In this document: positions 55,286-64,000 of the stretch, piece by piece
Numbering within the stretch: position 1 is the first letter of the stretch
How the letters are laid out: every line of letters starts with the position of its first letter
From: Leptospiraceae bacterium
GTDB lineage: Bacteria; Spirochaetota; Leptospiria; Leptospirales; Leptonemataceae
Assembly (NCBI GenBank): GCA_026005135.1
Contig: BPKM01000001.1
Location: 372,001-436,000 of the forward strand
Direction of reading: 5' to 3'
Length of the DNA stretch: 64,000 bases
The notes under the pieces: model-generated
Told to the model about the DNA's origin: nothing
What the model saw: only the letters and a program-made list of their open reading frames with translations
Database searches by the model: none
Translations under genes and position numbers: made by a program

Positions 55286-58055
55286 TTGTATTTTTATAAA
55301 TTAAATCTAAAATCTCTTTTGTAAATAATTGTTTTTGTTTTTCGATTTCCTCTGGTGTTAGTACTTTGATTTCTTCATCTGGTTTTACTTTAAAGATAGG
55401 TTGACCTTTTCTTACTACAACACCATCTTGTTTTACTAATTTTTCTACAATTGTTCCAGAAAATTCTGCTGGTATTTTATTAAACATTTTCATAACTTCT
55501 ATAATAAATAGAGGTTTTCCAGCTTCGAAATGATCACCTTCATTTACATAGGGTGGGCTATCGGGTGTTTCTCTAAAATAAATCATTCCACCCATTGGGG
55601 CAACAATCGTATCGGAAGAAGCAACGGGTGGTGGTGCTAAATTTTTAATATATTCTTTTTGTTTTAGAACATTATAAAATTCTTCTGGTAAAACAATATG
55701 CATTTCTTTATCTAAATAGACATCAAATATTTTACTTTTTTTCCCAATTAAAATAAGAATTTCTAATAATTCTAATCCTAAAATAAATCCTAAATGAGCA
55801 GATAATATTTCTTGTTTTTCTTCTGATGTTCTAAAATTTTCTATAAGATATTCATGTAATTCATAAAATTTTTCTGGTAGATCTTTATAATTTTCATATA
55901 AATCTTTATAGAAATCTAATCCTTTTTGTAATAATTCATAATCATGAGACCATATTTTCTGTAAAGCAGGAGCATCCCTTTCTTCTAAATGTAGATAGGT
56001 ATATAATTCATCTAAAATAAATAAGGGATTTTTAAACCATCGAACTTTTTGATTTTCATCAAAATCAAAATTCCTTAAATAATTATAACGAAGCCATCCA
56101 GAAAGTAAATGTGGTTCTTTTAATAAAATTTTTATGGGTCTTGTTATAAGAGTTAATTTATAATCAAGGACATTTCGAATAGAATTTCCATAAAAATCCA
56201 CATAAAATTTTAACATTTTTTCCCAAGCAAAATCAATATCAATTTGATTGGAGTAATAAGCAAGATTACCTACAAGTGCTAAATAAGGAACAGTTACTTT
56301 TGTATCTGGACGAGCCATAGGATCTAAGCCTAATAAGAAATACATCATACCCATATGGAATTCTCTGTTAGTAGAAAGTTCAGAACCACGTAATTCCATT
56401 TGTCGTAATATATCTCCTAATCGTTCTAAATTCTGAGTTCTGGAATTTCCCCAGGAAACAATTAATGCAATATTAGAATCGTATGCACCAGCAAGATGAT
56501 AATGTATAAATGCATTGGTATCTGGATTTCGTATGCCAATTCCCTGATCATCTCTTAATTCATATTCTACTGGTTCTGACCAGTATTCAATAATACCTCC
56601 TGCATGTGGTTGTAATGCCTGATTCATTGCATTTAGACGGATTTCTCCACCTGCTAAATTTCTTAAATATCTTTCTGGTTTTGGAAGTCGTTTCCCATGA
56701 ACTGCGCATAGCACCATTGCTTCTACAAGGGATTCTACATCAAAATATTCTTCGGGGTTATCGGGATTTCTAAAACGTAAACCATAAACCATTTCTGTTA
56801 CACGATGTTCTACCTGTATCCTTGTATTCATTTCCATAAAATAAAATCCATCATCAGATACAATACATTCAAAGGTAGAAGCAGAATTTAATCCAACTGC
56901 AAGAGCAAATCGTTCCGCCTGTTCTTCCATTTGTCTTAAAAATTCTCTATCTTTTTCGAGTCGTTTTGCCCAATCGATTTTATTTTCTTTTTTTAATCGT
57001 TCAATTTCATATTCATAAAGTTCATCAGTAATAGATAATTCCACTAATTTTTGTTCATACATCTGAATACTACAATCTCTACCTCCAAGAGAAATAGCCC
57101 ATTCTCCATTTCCTAATAATTGAATTTCATTATGACGGGTATTTTCTATATTCATTTCAATTAGAAAATTTTTATTATCACTTGGACCTAAGGCTTTAGA
57201 TTCTGATAAAACTTCTAAAACAGCATCAGGAACTTGATCGGCAGATGTTACTATTCGTTGTCCTTTTCCACCACCTCCACCAACATGTTTTAAACGAATT
57301 CTTTTACCCGGATTTTTTTCTAAGAGTTTTGCAATTTCTTCTTTTGCTTTTTTTTGTAAATCTTCTAATGTAATTAAAGGAATACTTTTTTTATAACTCT
57401 GGTTTAAAATTTCTTCTGCTAGTTCTTCGTCATTCAATTGATCTATATTAGGAATTTCAAAGTGGTGTTTTTCTATTAAAGATAATAATCCCTGACGTCC
57501 TCCCACTTTATCTATTAACGTTAAAGAAGTAATATTATCAATACCTGGTGTTACAGAAACATTTACACTTCGAGCAATTTTTTTTGCATTATCCTTCGAA
57601 CCAGCTTTTAAATGAACATTAGATTCTGGACCAATAAATCCAATGCCAGCATTTTCTAAGGACATAACAAAATGGGCATCTTCTGCCATAAACCCATAAC
57701 CAGCAAATACATGGGTATAGTTATATTCTTTACAAATATGAATAATATCCTGTATCCTTTGATTTCTTTCTTCCTGAGTTACTCCCGTATAATCTGGTAT
57801 ACGATGTATCCTTTCTGGGTCTTTAATCTGTCGAATTTCTGGTGCTAATGTTTGGGGATAAGTTACAGAATCTTTTTCTGAAAGTAAAATACCATAACGA
57901 ATTCCTAAGGATTCAAATACATCCATTGCTTCTTTTCGAATTGGTCCACGGCAAACAATTAAAACACTGATATGATTACAGGCAAAACTTCTAACCCATT
58001 CACTTTTTTCGTTTATATATCTTATTGTTTGCTGATTTACTTGTGTTTTATTCAT
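55278..58055 (-). CDS. Biotin carboxylase with C-terminal biotinyl domain
   Basis: The 925-residue biotin-dependent carboxylase component loads bicarbonate onto biotin with ATP. Domains in order: biotin-carboxylase N-terminal region (GPIRKEAMDVFESLGI), ATP-grasp with VGGGGGKGQRIV, the SLGGRDCSIQMYEQKLVE segment, a C-terminal helical region of about 350 residues, and a biotinyl domain with the lysine in IEVMKMFNKIPA (near residue 853). The long insert between the carboxylase core and the biotinyl domain is larger than in AccC alone. The carboxyltransferase partner is not in the window, so the acceptor (acetyl- or propionyl-CoA, or another acyl-CoA) is unknown. Confidence 0.9.
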   Translation of the reverse strand: MNKTQVNQQTIRYINEKSEWVRSFACNHISVLIVCRGPIRKEAMDVFESLGIRYGILLSEKDSVTYPQTLAPEIRQIKDPERIHRIPDYTGVTQEERNQRIQDIIHICKEYNYTHVFAGYGFMAEDAHFVMSLENAGIGFIGPESNVHLKAGSKDNAKKIARSVNVSVTPGIDNITSLTLIDKVGGRQGLLSLIEKHHFEIPNIDQLNDEELAEEILNQSYKKSIPLITLEDLQKKAKEEIAKLLEKNPGKRIRLKHVGGGGGKGQRIVTSADQVPDAVLEVLSESKALGPSDNKNFLIEMNIENTRHNEIQLLGNGEWAISLGGRDCSIQMYEQKLVELSITDELYEYEIERLKKENKIDWAKRLEKDREFLRQMEEQAERFALAVGLNSASTFECIVSDDGFYFMEMNTRIQVEHRVTEMVYGLRFRNPDNPEEYFDVESLVEAMVLCAVHGKRLPKPERYLRNLAGGEIRLNAMNQALQPHAGGIIEYWSEPVEYELRDDQGIGIRNPDTNAFIHYHLAGAYDSNIALIVSWGNSRTQNLERLGDILRQMELRGSELSTNREFHMGMMYFLLGLDPMARPDTKVTVPYLALVGNLAYYSNQIDIDFAWEKMLKFYVDFYGNSIRNVLDYKLTLITRPIKILLKEPHLLSGWLRYNYLRNFDFDENQKVRWFKNPLFILDELYTYLHLEERDAPALQKIWSHDYELLQKGLDFYKDLYENYKDLPEKFYELHEYLIENFRTSEEKQEILSAHLGFILGLELLEILILIGKKSKIFDVYLDKEMHIVLPEEFYNVLKQKEYIKNLAPPPVASSDTIVAPMGGMIYFRETPDSPPYVNEGDHFEAGKPLFIIEVMKMFNKIPAEFSGTIVEKLVKQDGVVVRKGQPIFKVKPDEEIKVLTPEEIEKQKQLFTKEILDLIYKNTNE

Positions 58056-58167
58056 AATTTAACCTCTTTATTTAAGAAAAAATATAAAAAATATTTAATA
58101 ATTGTTATTCTTAAACAAAATTTAGACTTTATATTCTTTGTCAATAATTTCGAATTTCTTGTTCCTG

Positions 58168-58902
58168 CTATACTAAAAAATTTTCTTTGATAAAAAGATA
58201 GATATAATAAATTACAATACTATCGATGGTATGCCAGATGCCATGTCCCTGAATTATACTTTCTGGATTGCAAAAGATTTTATAATAATCTAAAAGCCAT
58301 ATACCATAAGAAATAGCAAAAAGAATTAATGCTATATAAAAGTTTTTTGGTTTTATAGGAATATGATTTTTTACTCTTTGAAAAACAAAAATTGTTATAA
58401 TCACATAAAAACCAAAAAGAAATCTTCGAAATAAAGGAGAATCATATAAAAAAATTCCAGATAAAATCAAACCTATTAAATAAATTATGATAGCCTGATT
58501 TTTTTTTATAAAATGGGTTTTATAAAGAAGGTATATAATAAGAAAAAGAATATACATATACATAGAAAATACATCAAGCCACATTCCAAAAAATGTCATT
58601 GTTGCATGGTAAAAAAAACTACCAATACTGAGTAAAATCACAATATAAGAATAAATAATAGAAAATAAATCCCATTTTTTTAACTGAAATAAAATCAAAA
58701 TACCTGTATATAAATAAAATATATTGGTAAAACTATTAATAGGTTGAGCAATTTGATTGGTATAGACTTTTTCACAAAAACAATTATCTGGTAAACAGGT
58801 AGCAATACCAAGACAATTTTGTAATTGTTCTGTATTATATTGAATAGGGAGATAATTTTCTAAATATAAATTTAGTAAAATATAAATCCCTAAGAAAAGC
58901 AA
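58168..58902 (-). CDS. Alkaline-ceramidase-like (CREST) membrane protein
   Basis: This 244-residue protein has about seven hydrophobic helices. It carries the ceramidase-family motifs FCEKVYTNQIAQPINSFTN, SFFYHATMTFFGMWLD (His and Asp zinc ligands) and a C-terminal QGHGIWHTIDSIVIYYIYL. Eukaryotic relatives hydrolyse ceramide. Bacterial CREST proteins are little studied. A substrate with a lipid amide is likely. Confidence 0.8.
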   Translation of the reverse strand: MLFLGIYILLNLYLENYLPIQYNTEQLQNCLGIATCLPDNCFCEKVYTNQIAQPINSFTNIFYLYTGILILFQLKKWDLFSIIYSYIVILLSIGSFFYHATMTFFGMWLDVFSMYMYILFLIIYLLYKTHFIKKNQAIIIYLIGLILSGIFLYDSPLFRRFLFGFYVIITIFVFQRVKNHIPIKPKNFYIALILFAISYGIWLLDYYKIFCNPESIIQGHGIWHTIDSIVIYYIYLFIKENFLV

Positions 58903-59114
58903 ATGATAGCCATTGAACTAAATGGAGTTTATTTTTTTCTATCATAAATGGATTTATTAATATTTATTTTATTGAATGTCAATAATTATATTTTAAAAAT
59001 GGAATGATTTTTAGAGAATTTTCATCGATTTTTATCCAAAGTTTTACCGATATAATTTTTTGTAATCTATTCTAAAAAACAAAGAAAAAAGAGTTTACAT
59101 CTGAACAAAATTTT

Positions 59115-59135
59115 AGTACTTATATTTTAAGTACT
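59115..59135 (+). promoter_or_regulatory. Perfect inverted repeat upstream of nrdJ
   Basis: AGTACTTA (59115-59122) and TAAGTACT (59128-59135) form an 8 bp perfect inverted repeat about 55 bp before the class II ribonucleotide reductase start. It could be an operator. It does not match the NrdR box I know. A chance palindrome in AT-rich DNA is possible. Confidence 0.4.
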
Positions 59136-59189
59136 TAAATTGTGATTACTAAACATTATATAAGAATTTATGAGAATTAGGAGCATTAC

Positions 59190-62100
59190 ATGAAAATTAA
59201 CCGTTTTTACACAAAACAATTACAAAATATCAAAAGTAAAGATTTTTGTATAAATTGGGATAAACCTTGGGAAAGTCGAGTCTGGGATTTAATAGAATGG
59301 GATAAAAAAACCTCAAAAATTATTAATCCAGATGGAACCATTGTTTTCTCTATGGAAAATGTAGAAGTACCAAAACATTGGTCTCAGGTTGCAGTAGATA
59401 TTTTAGCACAAAAATATTTTAGAAAAGCTGGTGTACCTTTATATACAAAACCTGTCAAAGAAGAAAATGTACCAGAATGGTTACAAAGAAGAATTCCCGA
59501 TTACGAAAAATTACAATCTATACCAGAAGAAAAACGTTTTGGAAGTGAATTTTCTGCTAAACAAGTATTTGTACGTTTAGCTGGTACCTGGACTTATTGG
59601 GGCTGGAAACATGGTTATTTTACTACCGAAGAAGATGCCTTATCCTATTACGAAGAAATGCTATTTATTTTAGCAAATCAAATTGGAGCTCCTAATTCCC
59701 CGCAATGGTTTAATACTGGTTTATATTGGGCTTATGGTATTGAAGGAAGAAGTCAAGGGCATTATTATGTTGATCCAGTAACAGAAGAATTAGTCCGTTC
59801 CGAATATGCTTATGTAAGACCTCAACCACATGCTTGCTTTATTCAATCTGTTAAAGATGATTTAGTCAATGAAGGTGGTATAATGGATTTATGGGTAAAA
59901 GAAGCAAGATTATTCAAATATGGTTCTGGAACTGGTACAAATTTTTCTAATATTAGAGGAGAAGGAGAACCTTTATCTGGTGGTGGAAAAAGTAGTGGTT
60001 TAATGAGCTTTTTAAAGATTGGCGATAGAGCAGCAGGTGCCATTAAATCTGGTGGAACTACACGTAGAGCAGCTAAAATGGTATGTCTTGATATTGATCA
60101 TCCAGATATAGAAGAATTTATAGATTGGAAGGTAAAAGAAGAATATAAGGTTCTTGATTTAGTTGTTGGTTCAAAACTTGTCAAACAACATGCAAATGAA
60201 ATATTAAAAGCTATTCATTGCGAATCTGATGAAAACATAAAATATGATTATAATAAAAATCTAAATTTAAAAAAAGCTGTTTATAATGCAAAGAAAGTTT
60301 ATTTGCCAGATACTTTTATTATCCGATTGATTGAATTAGCAAAACAGGGTGTAAAATCCATCGAAATAGATGAATTTACTACGGATTGGCAATCGGAAGC
60401 CTATCAAACTGTATCTGGACAGAATTCTAATAATTCTATTCGTGTAACAAATGAATTTATGCAGGCTGTTTTACAGGATAAAGAATGGCATTTATACTGG
60501 AGAACAGAATTAGAGAAAGCAAAAGCACAAAATAGAAAACCAGTTCCATATAAAACCATACCAGCTCGAGAATTATGGGATAAAATTGCTTTTTCTGCCT
60601 GGGCATGTGCAGATCCCGGATTGCAATTTCATACAACAATCAATGAATGGCATACCTGTCCAGAAGATGGAGAAATTAGAGCATCTAATCCCTGTTCTGA
60701 ATATATGTTCTTAGATGATACTGCTTGTAATTTAGCTTCTATAAATCTAATTAAATTTTTAAATCATAAAACAAATGAATTTGATGATATAGCTTTTCGC
60801 CATGTTTCTCGATTATGGACAATTACCTTAGAAATATCTGTTACTATGGCACAATTTCCTTCTAAAGAAATTGCTAAATTATCTTATGAATTTAGAACAT
60901 TGGGGTTGGGGTATGCGAATTTAGGAGCATTATTAATGCAAATGGGAATACCTTATGATTCTGAAAAAGCTAGAGCAGTTGCTGGTGCGATTACTGCTAT
61001 TATGCATTTAAATGCAGCTGCTACAAGTGCAGAAATGGCGAAAGAATTAGGACCATTTAAAGGGTACGAAAGAAATAAAAAACATATGCTCAGAGTAATG
61101 CGAAATCATAGAAGAGCAGCCTATAATGCATTACCAGAAGAATATGAAGGACTTTCAATTACACCAATTGGAATCAATCCAGAATATTGTCCAGAAAATT
61201 TATTAAAAGCTGCTCAGGAAGAAGCAGATAGAGCCTTACAATTAGGGGAACAATATGGTTATCGTAATGCTCAATTTACTGCCATTGCACCTACTGGTAC
61301 AATCGGTCTTGTAATGGATTGTGATACAACAGGCATAGAACCAGATTTCGCTTTAGTAAAATATAAAAAACTAGAAGGTGGTGGTTATTTTAAAATCATT
61401 AATCAATCTGTACCTTATGCTTTGCGTGTTCTTGGTTATAATGAACAAGAAATAGAAGATATTATTAAATATGCTGTAGGTTATGGTAGTTTAAAAAATG
61501 CACCTTATATCAATCATCTTACTTTAAAACAAAAAGGATTTGATCATGAAACATTACAAAAAATAGAATCATTACTACCATCTACTTTTGATATAAGATT
61601 TATATTGAACCGCTATACACTTGGAGATAAATTTATAGAAAGAATTACGGGAAAAAATGTAAATGAGCTTCCTAAGGATTTTGATTTATTAAAGTTCTTA
61701 GGTTTTTCAGAAGAAGAAATTCGAAAAGCCAATGATTATGTAACAGGAACAGGTACAATAGAAGGAGCTCCCCATCTTAAAGAAGAACATTATCCTGTAT
61801 TCGATTGTGCGAATAAATGTGGAAAATATGGAAAAAGATTCTTATCCTGGAAATCCCATATATTAATGATGGCATCAGCGCAGCCTTTTATTTCTGGAGC
61901 AATTTCTAAAACCATTAATTTACCAGCAAATGCGACTATAGAAGATGTAAAACAGGCGTATGAATTTGCCTGGAGAGTAATGACAAAAGCAATTGCATTA
62001 TATAGAGATGGTAGTAAATTATCTCAACCTTTAAATATTGCTTTAGAAGAAGATCAATTTTTAAAGGATTTAGAAGCAACAGAACGAACAGCAGAAAAGA

Positions 62101-62807
62101 TAGAAAAAGTTGCAGAAAGAATGGAAAGAGTTGTATCGAAAAGACAGCGTTTACCAACCAGAAGAGCAGGATATACTCAAAAAGCAATTGTGGGAGGACA
62201 TAAGATCTATTTAAGAACAGGCGAATACGAAGATGGAAGATTAGGAGAAATCTTTCTCGATATGCATAAAGAAGGTGCTGCTTTTCGTTCATTAATGAAC
62301 TGTTTTGCTATTGCTGTATCTCTTGGATTACAATATGGTGTTCCCTTAGAAGAATTTGTAGATGCATTTGTTTTTACAAAATTTGAACCAAATGGAATGG
62401 TTCAGGGAAATCCACATATTAAAATGGCAACTTCTATTATCGATTATATTTTTAGAGAATTAGCTATAACTTATCTTGGAAGATATGATCTCGCACAAAT
62501 TGATCCAGAATCAATTAGTCCCGATGCAGTACAAAAACATCAGGTAAATGTAAAAAATAGCGATCATCTTAATATAGATCGAGATTTACCATCCTGGATA
62601 GTATCTAAAAAACAAACCCAGTTAGAGCAACCAAAAATAGAAACTCAACAGGAAAAAGAATTACAAACAAAAACATCTTTAATAACAATAGCAAAGATGC
62701 AAGGATACGAAGGCGATCCCTGTCCAGAATGTGGACAATTTACTATGGTTCGAAATGGAACCTGTTTAAAATGTGTAAGTTGTGGTGCTACTACTGGTTG
62801 TAGTTAA
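59190..62807 (+). CDS. nrdJ: Adenosylcobalamin-dependent (class II) ribonucleotide reductase
   Basis: It reduces ribonucleotides to deoxyribonucleotides with coenzyme B12 and no oxygen. The 1205-residue protein has [14 protein letters not shown], the active-site pattern [10 protein letters not shown] and [20 protein letters not shown] (Cys near 502), the radical-loop region, and a C-terminal zinc-like pair ([16 protein letters not shown]). A regulatory ATP-cone was not obvious. Length matches the long NrdJ class. It implies that the cell needs B12. It ends just before a terminator hairpin. Confidence 0.95.
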   Translation: MKINRFYTKQLQNIKSKDFCINWDKPWESRVWDLIEWDKKTSKIINPDGTIVFSMENVEVPKHWSQVAVDILAQKYFRKAGVPLYTKPVKEENVPEWLQRRIPDYEKLQSIPEEKRFGSEFSAKQVFVRLAGTWTYWGWKHGYFTTEEDALSYYEEMLFILANQIGAPNSPQWFNTGLYWAYGIEGRSQGHYYVDPVTEELVRSEYAYVRPQPHACFIQSVKDDLVNEGGIMDLWVKEARLFKYGSGTGTNFSNIRGEGEPLSGGGKSSGLMSFLKIGDRAAGAIKSGGTTRRAAKMVCLDIDHPDIEEFIDWKVKEEYKVLDLVVGSKLVKQHANEILKAIHCESDENIKYDYNKNLNLKKAVYNAKKVYLPDTFIIRLIELAKQGVKSIEIDEFTTDWQSEAYQTVSGQNSNNSIRVTNEFMQAVLQDKEWHLYWRTELEKAKAQNRKPVPYKTIPARELWDKIAFSAWACADPGLQFHTTINEWHTCPEDGEIRASNPCSEYMFLDDTACNLASINLIKFLNHKTNEFDDIAFRHVSRLWTITLEISVTMAQFPSKEIAKLSYEFRTLGLGYANLGALLMQMGIPYDSEKARAVAGAITAIMHLNAAATSAEMAKELGPFKGYERNKKHMLRVMRNHRRAAYNALPEEYEGLSITPIGINPEYCPENLLKAAQEEADRALQLGEQYGYRNAQFTAIAPTGTIGLVMDCDTTGIEPDFALVKYKKLEGGGYFKIINQSVPYALRVLGYNEQEIEDIIKYAVGYGSLKNAPYINHLTLKQKGFDHETLQKIESLLPSTFDIRFILNRYTLGDKFIERITGKNVNELPKDFDLLKFLGFSEEEIRKANDYVTGTGTIEGAPHLKEEHYPVFDCANKCGKYGKRFLSWKSHILMMASAQPFISGAISKTINLPANATIEDVKQAYEFAWRVMTKAIALYRDGSKLSQPLNIALEEDQFLKDLEATERTAEKIEKVAERMERVVSKRQRLPTRRAGYTQKAIVGGHKIYLRTGEYEDGRLGEIFLDMHKEGAAFRSLMNCFAIAVSLGLQYGVPLEEFVDAFVFTKFEPNGMVQGNPHIKMATSIIDYIFRELAITYLGRYDLAQIDPESISPDAVQKHQVNVKNSDHLNIDRDLPSWIVSKKQTQLEQPKIETQQEKELQTKTSLITIAKMQGYEGDPCPECGQFTMVRNGTCLKCVSCGATTGCS

Positions 62808-62812
62808 GAATG

Positions 62813-62831
62813 AGCGCGGCTTATCCGCGCT
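62813..62831. terminator. Bidirectional terminator after nrdJ
   Basis: AGCGCGG (62813-62819) pairs with CCGCGCT (62825-62831), the most GC-rich hairpin in this part, followed by T-rich sequence on the plus strand. The stop codon of the minus-strand gene falls in the loop. Confidence 0.8.
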
Positions 62832-63273
62832 TTAATATTTTAAAAATATCATAATTTAAAATTAAATAAAGAAATAAACACCATAAACCTAATGGGAAAT
62901 CTGTAAAAAAAATTGTAAAAGAAATATAATCTTTTTTTACATTGAAAATAAAATAAAATAATGCTAATAAAGAAGAACTAAATTTAGTTATTGTTAATGG
63001 TATTAACATAATATTATATCTTTCTGGGTCATAATATAAAAAGTAAGAGAGGGTAATGATATTGAACATCATAGAACATCCTAAAAAATACCAGAAATTA
63101 GAAGTAATAGATAATTCTTTTTTTTTGATAGTTATTATGTAACTCCAAAGGAAATCTAAAATTTTTAATAACTCTTCTGGAAAGAAAAGGAAAATAAGTA
63201 GTGTTGTACTAAAAATAATTAAAAAAACAAAACCTGTTATTCTAATTAAATTATATTTTTGATTTTCAGTCAT
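62821..63273 (-). CDS. Small unknown membrane protein
   Basis: This 150-residue protein has about four hydrophobic segments (ITGFVFLIIFSTTLLIFLFF; FWYFLGCSMMFNIITLSYFL; LIPLTITKFSSSLLALFYFI; WCLFLYLILNYDIF). The pattern resembles small integral membrane proteins often annotated as DUFs. No specific family is recognised. It lies 15 bp downstream of the START-domain gene in the same direction, so the two are probably one operon. Confidence 0.6.
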   Translation of the reverse strand: MTENQKYNLIRITGFVFLIIFSTTLLIFLFFPEELLKILDFLWSYIITIKKKELSITSNFWYFLGCSMMFNIITLSYFLYYDPERYNIMLIPLTITKFSSSLLALFYFIFNVKKDYISFTIFFTDFPLGLWCLFLYLILNYDIFKILKRG

Positions 63274-63288
63274 TTTTATCTCCTATTT

Positions 63289-63930
63289 TTAATCTATTTG
63301 GTTTATTTTTTTTAATAAATGATTTCCCATTTCTTTATATTTAATATGATTGGATTGTTTTTTTAATCCTTTCAATAATTTAATAGGTGTATTTTTAATA
63401 AAATAATTTGCTAATGAAGGAGAAATAGAACCTGCTGGATGGACATAGCTTTGATATAAAACTTTAGTTTTTACATCATTAATTTTTATCAAATCCCAGG
63501 AAGATTGATACTCTGTAATTCTAATATAACCAGGTTTTAAAGGATAATCATTTAATGCTGTTGATCTTATTGTTATTGTATCATTGTTCAAATTAATTTT
63601 TGTTTTAGATATAATGTATAAATCCCTATCATCAACTGGCCATGGATAATCCATCTGGTAATATTGTATAAAGTCAAATTCTTTTAGTTGTTTAATTATT
63701 TTTGATAACTTGCAATCAGGTACCCATTCAAAATGATTATCAATATCTAATAATACTGCTGCAACAATTTGTATGGGTTGATTGATTATGATTTCTGCTT
63801 TAAATTCATCAATAGGAGAGTTTGTTTTTCTTGTCCAAACCTGGATTTCTTTATCTTTATAAACTTTTATCCAGTTTTCTGGAAATATAGTGTTGGATAG
63901 GATGATCAATAAAATAATTATCTTCTTCAT
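63289..63930 (-). CDS. START-domain lipid-transfer-like secreted protein
   Basis: This 213-residue precursor has an N-terminal signal peptide (IIILLIILSNTIFPENW). The mature part matches the START (StAR-related lipid transfer) fold: IQVWTRKTNSPIDEFKAEI, VLLDIDNHFEWVPDC, YPWPVDDRDLYI and a final amphipathic helix (LANYFIKNTPIKLLKGLKK). START domains bind lipids in a hydrophobic pocket. A periplasmic lipid-binding role is likely. It is the last complete gene; nothing is seen in the ~70 bp beyond it. Confidence 0.85.
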   Translation of the reverse strand: MKKIIILLIILSNTIFPENWIKVYKDKEIQVWTRKTNSPIDEFKAEIIINQPIQIVAAVLLDIDNHFEWVPDCKLSKIIKQLKEFDFIQYYQMDYPWPVDDRDLYIISKTKINLNNDTITIRSTALNDYPLKPGYIRITEYQSSWDLIKINDVKTKVLYQSYVHPAGSISPSLANYFIKNTPIKLLKGLKKQSNHIKYKEMGNHLLKKINQID

Positions 63931-64000
63931 AATATTGTTATCTGCCTTAAAAATTGTTAATAATGTAATGAGATGTTCTTCTACTAAATGCCATAATACT

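Noticed and set aside
58903..59189. Cobalamin riboswitch upstream of nrdJ
   Set aside because: The stretch is AT-rich and lacks the conserved B12-box-like sequence and the GC-containing stems such a riboswitch needs.
1..64000. CRISPR arrays, tRNA and rRNA genes
   Set aside because: I looked for regularly spaced direct repeats and for GC-rich cloverleaf-like stretches and found none; weak structured RNAs in AT-rich gaps could be missed by eye.

Overview
This window is a very AT-rich bacterial chromosome segment with short intergenic gaps and many 1-20 bp gene overlaps. The gene set points to a spirochaete, most likely of the Leptospiraceae line. The indicators are a roughly 1000-residue GreA with a long N-terminal extension, lipoproteins with spirochaete-like lipoboxes, an ExbB/ExbD/ExbD/TonB cluster, a DUF2157 plus GDYXXLXY pair, a delta-60-repeat lipoprotein, and several genes resembling the leptospiral DUF1564 family. 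The species cannot be named from the sequence alone. I saw no rRNA, tRNA or CRISPR array.

Layout. 0-12 kb: partial unknown gene, GAF-GGDEF cyclase, PPDK-like enzyme, DAHP synthase, speD with a SET/SpeD-like fusion, the KorAB 2-oxoacid:ferredoxin oxidoreductase, sfsA and serS. 12-20 kb: a long minus-strand run, exbB-exbD-exbD-tonB-TPR-hypothetical-TM2-membrane protein-inositol monophosphatase-YqaA. 20-22 kb: a nested mobile region in which a DUF1564-like gene lies in a small transposon-like unit, inside an IS-derived inverted-repeat element, inside a second DUF1564-like gene. 22-34 kb: enoyl-CoA hydratase, giant GreA, eukaryote-type (GT3) glycogen synthase with an intact IS4-family element at its stop codon, Nudix hydrolase, symporter, dapD and a carboxypeptidase. 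34-38 kb: pseudogene remnant, second copy of the DUF1564-like unit, and a frameshifted DUF2157 protein. 37-41 kb: ferredoxin/nucleotidyl-cyclase/heme-peroxidase fusion, hydrolase and hldD. 41-44 kb: a GT-C-like membrane protein split by an IS630-family element. 44-53 kb: YqeY, FAD-linked dehydrogenase, CHAD protein, a copper operon (cupredoxin/beta-helix lipoprotein, PLDc_N protein, multicopper oxidase) and a delta-60 lipoprotein. 53-64 kb: a 176 bp MITE next to a WD40 gene fragment, deacetylase, BFD-like protein, biotin carboxylase, ceramidase homologue, class II ribonucleotide reductase and a START protein.

The clearest candidates for something undescribed are three. (1) A ~0.7 kb unit flanked by GTAARYGNTCAA inverted repeats, with an apparent 8 bp target duplication in one copy, whose only gene is a DUF1564-like ribbon-helix-helix protein. 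(2) A three-domain [2Fe-2S]/nucleotidyl-cyclase/plant-type peroxidase protein. (3) A SET domain fused to an atypical SpeD domain, overlapping a canonical speD. Several genes (korB, sfsA, the cyclase-peroxidase, DUF2157, one DUF1564-like copy) carry single-base frameshifts. The largest housekeeping genes are intact. The sequence alone cannot separate gene decay from assembly indels, and each case is described where it occurs.
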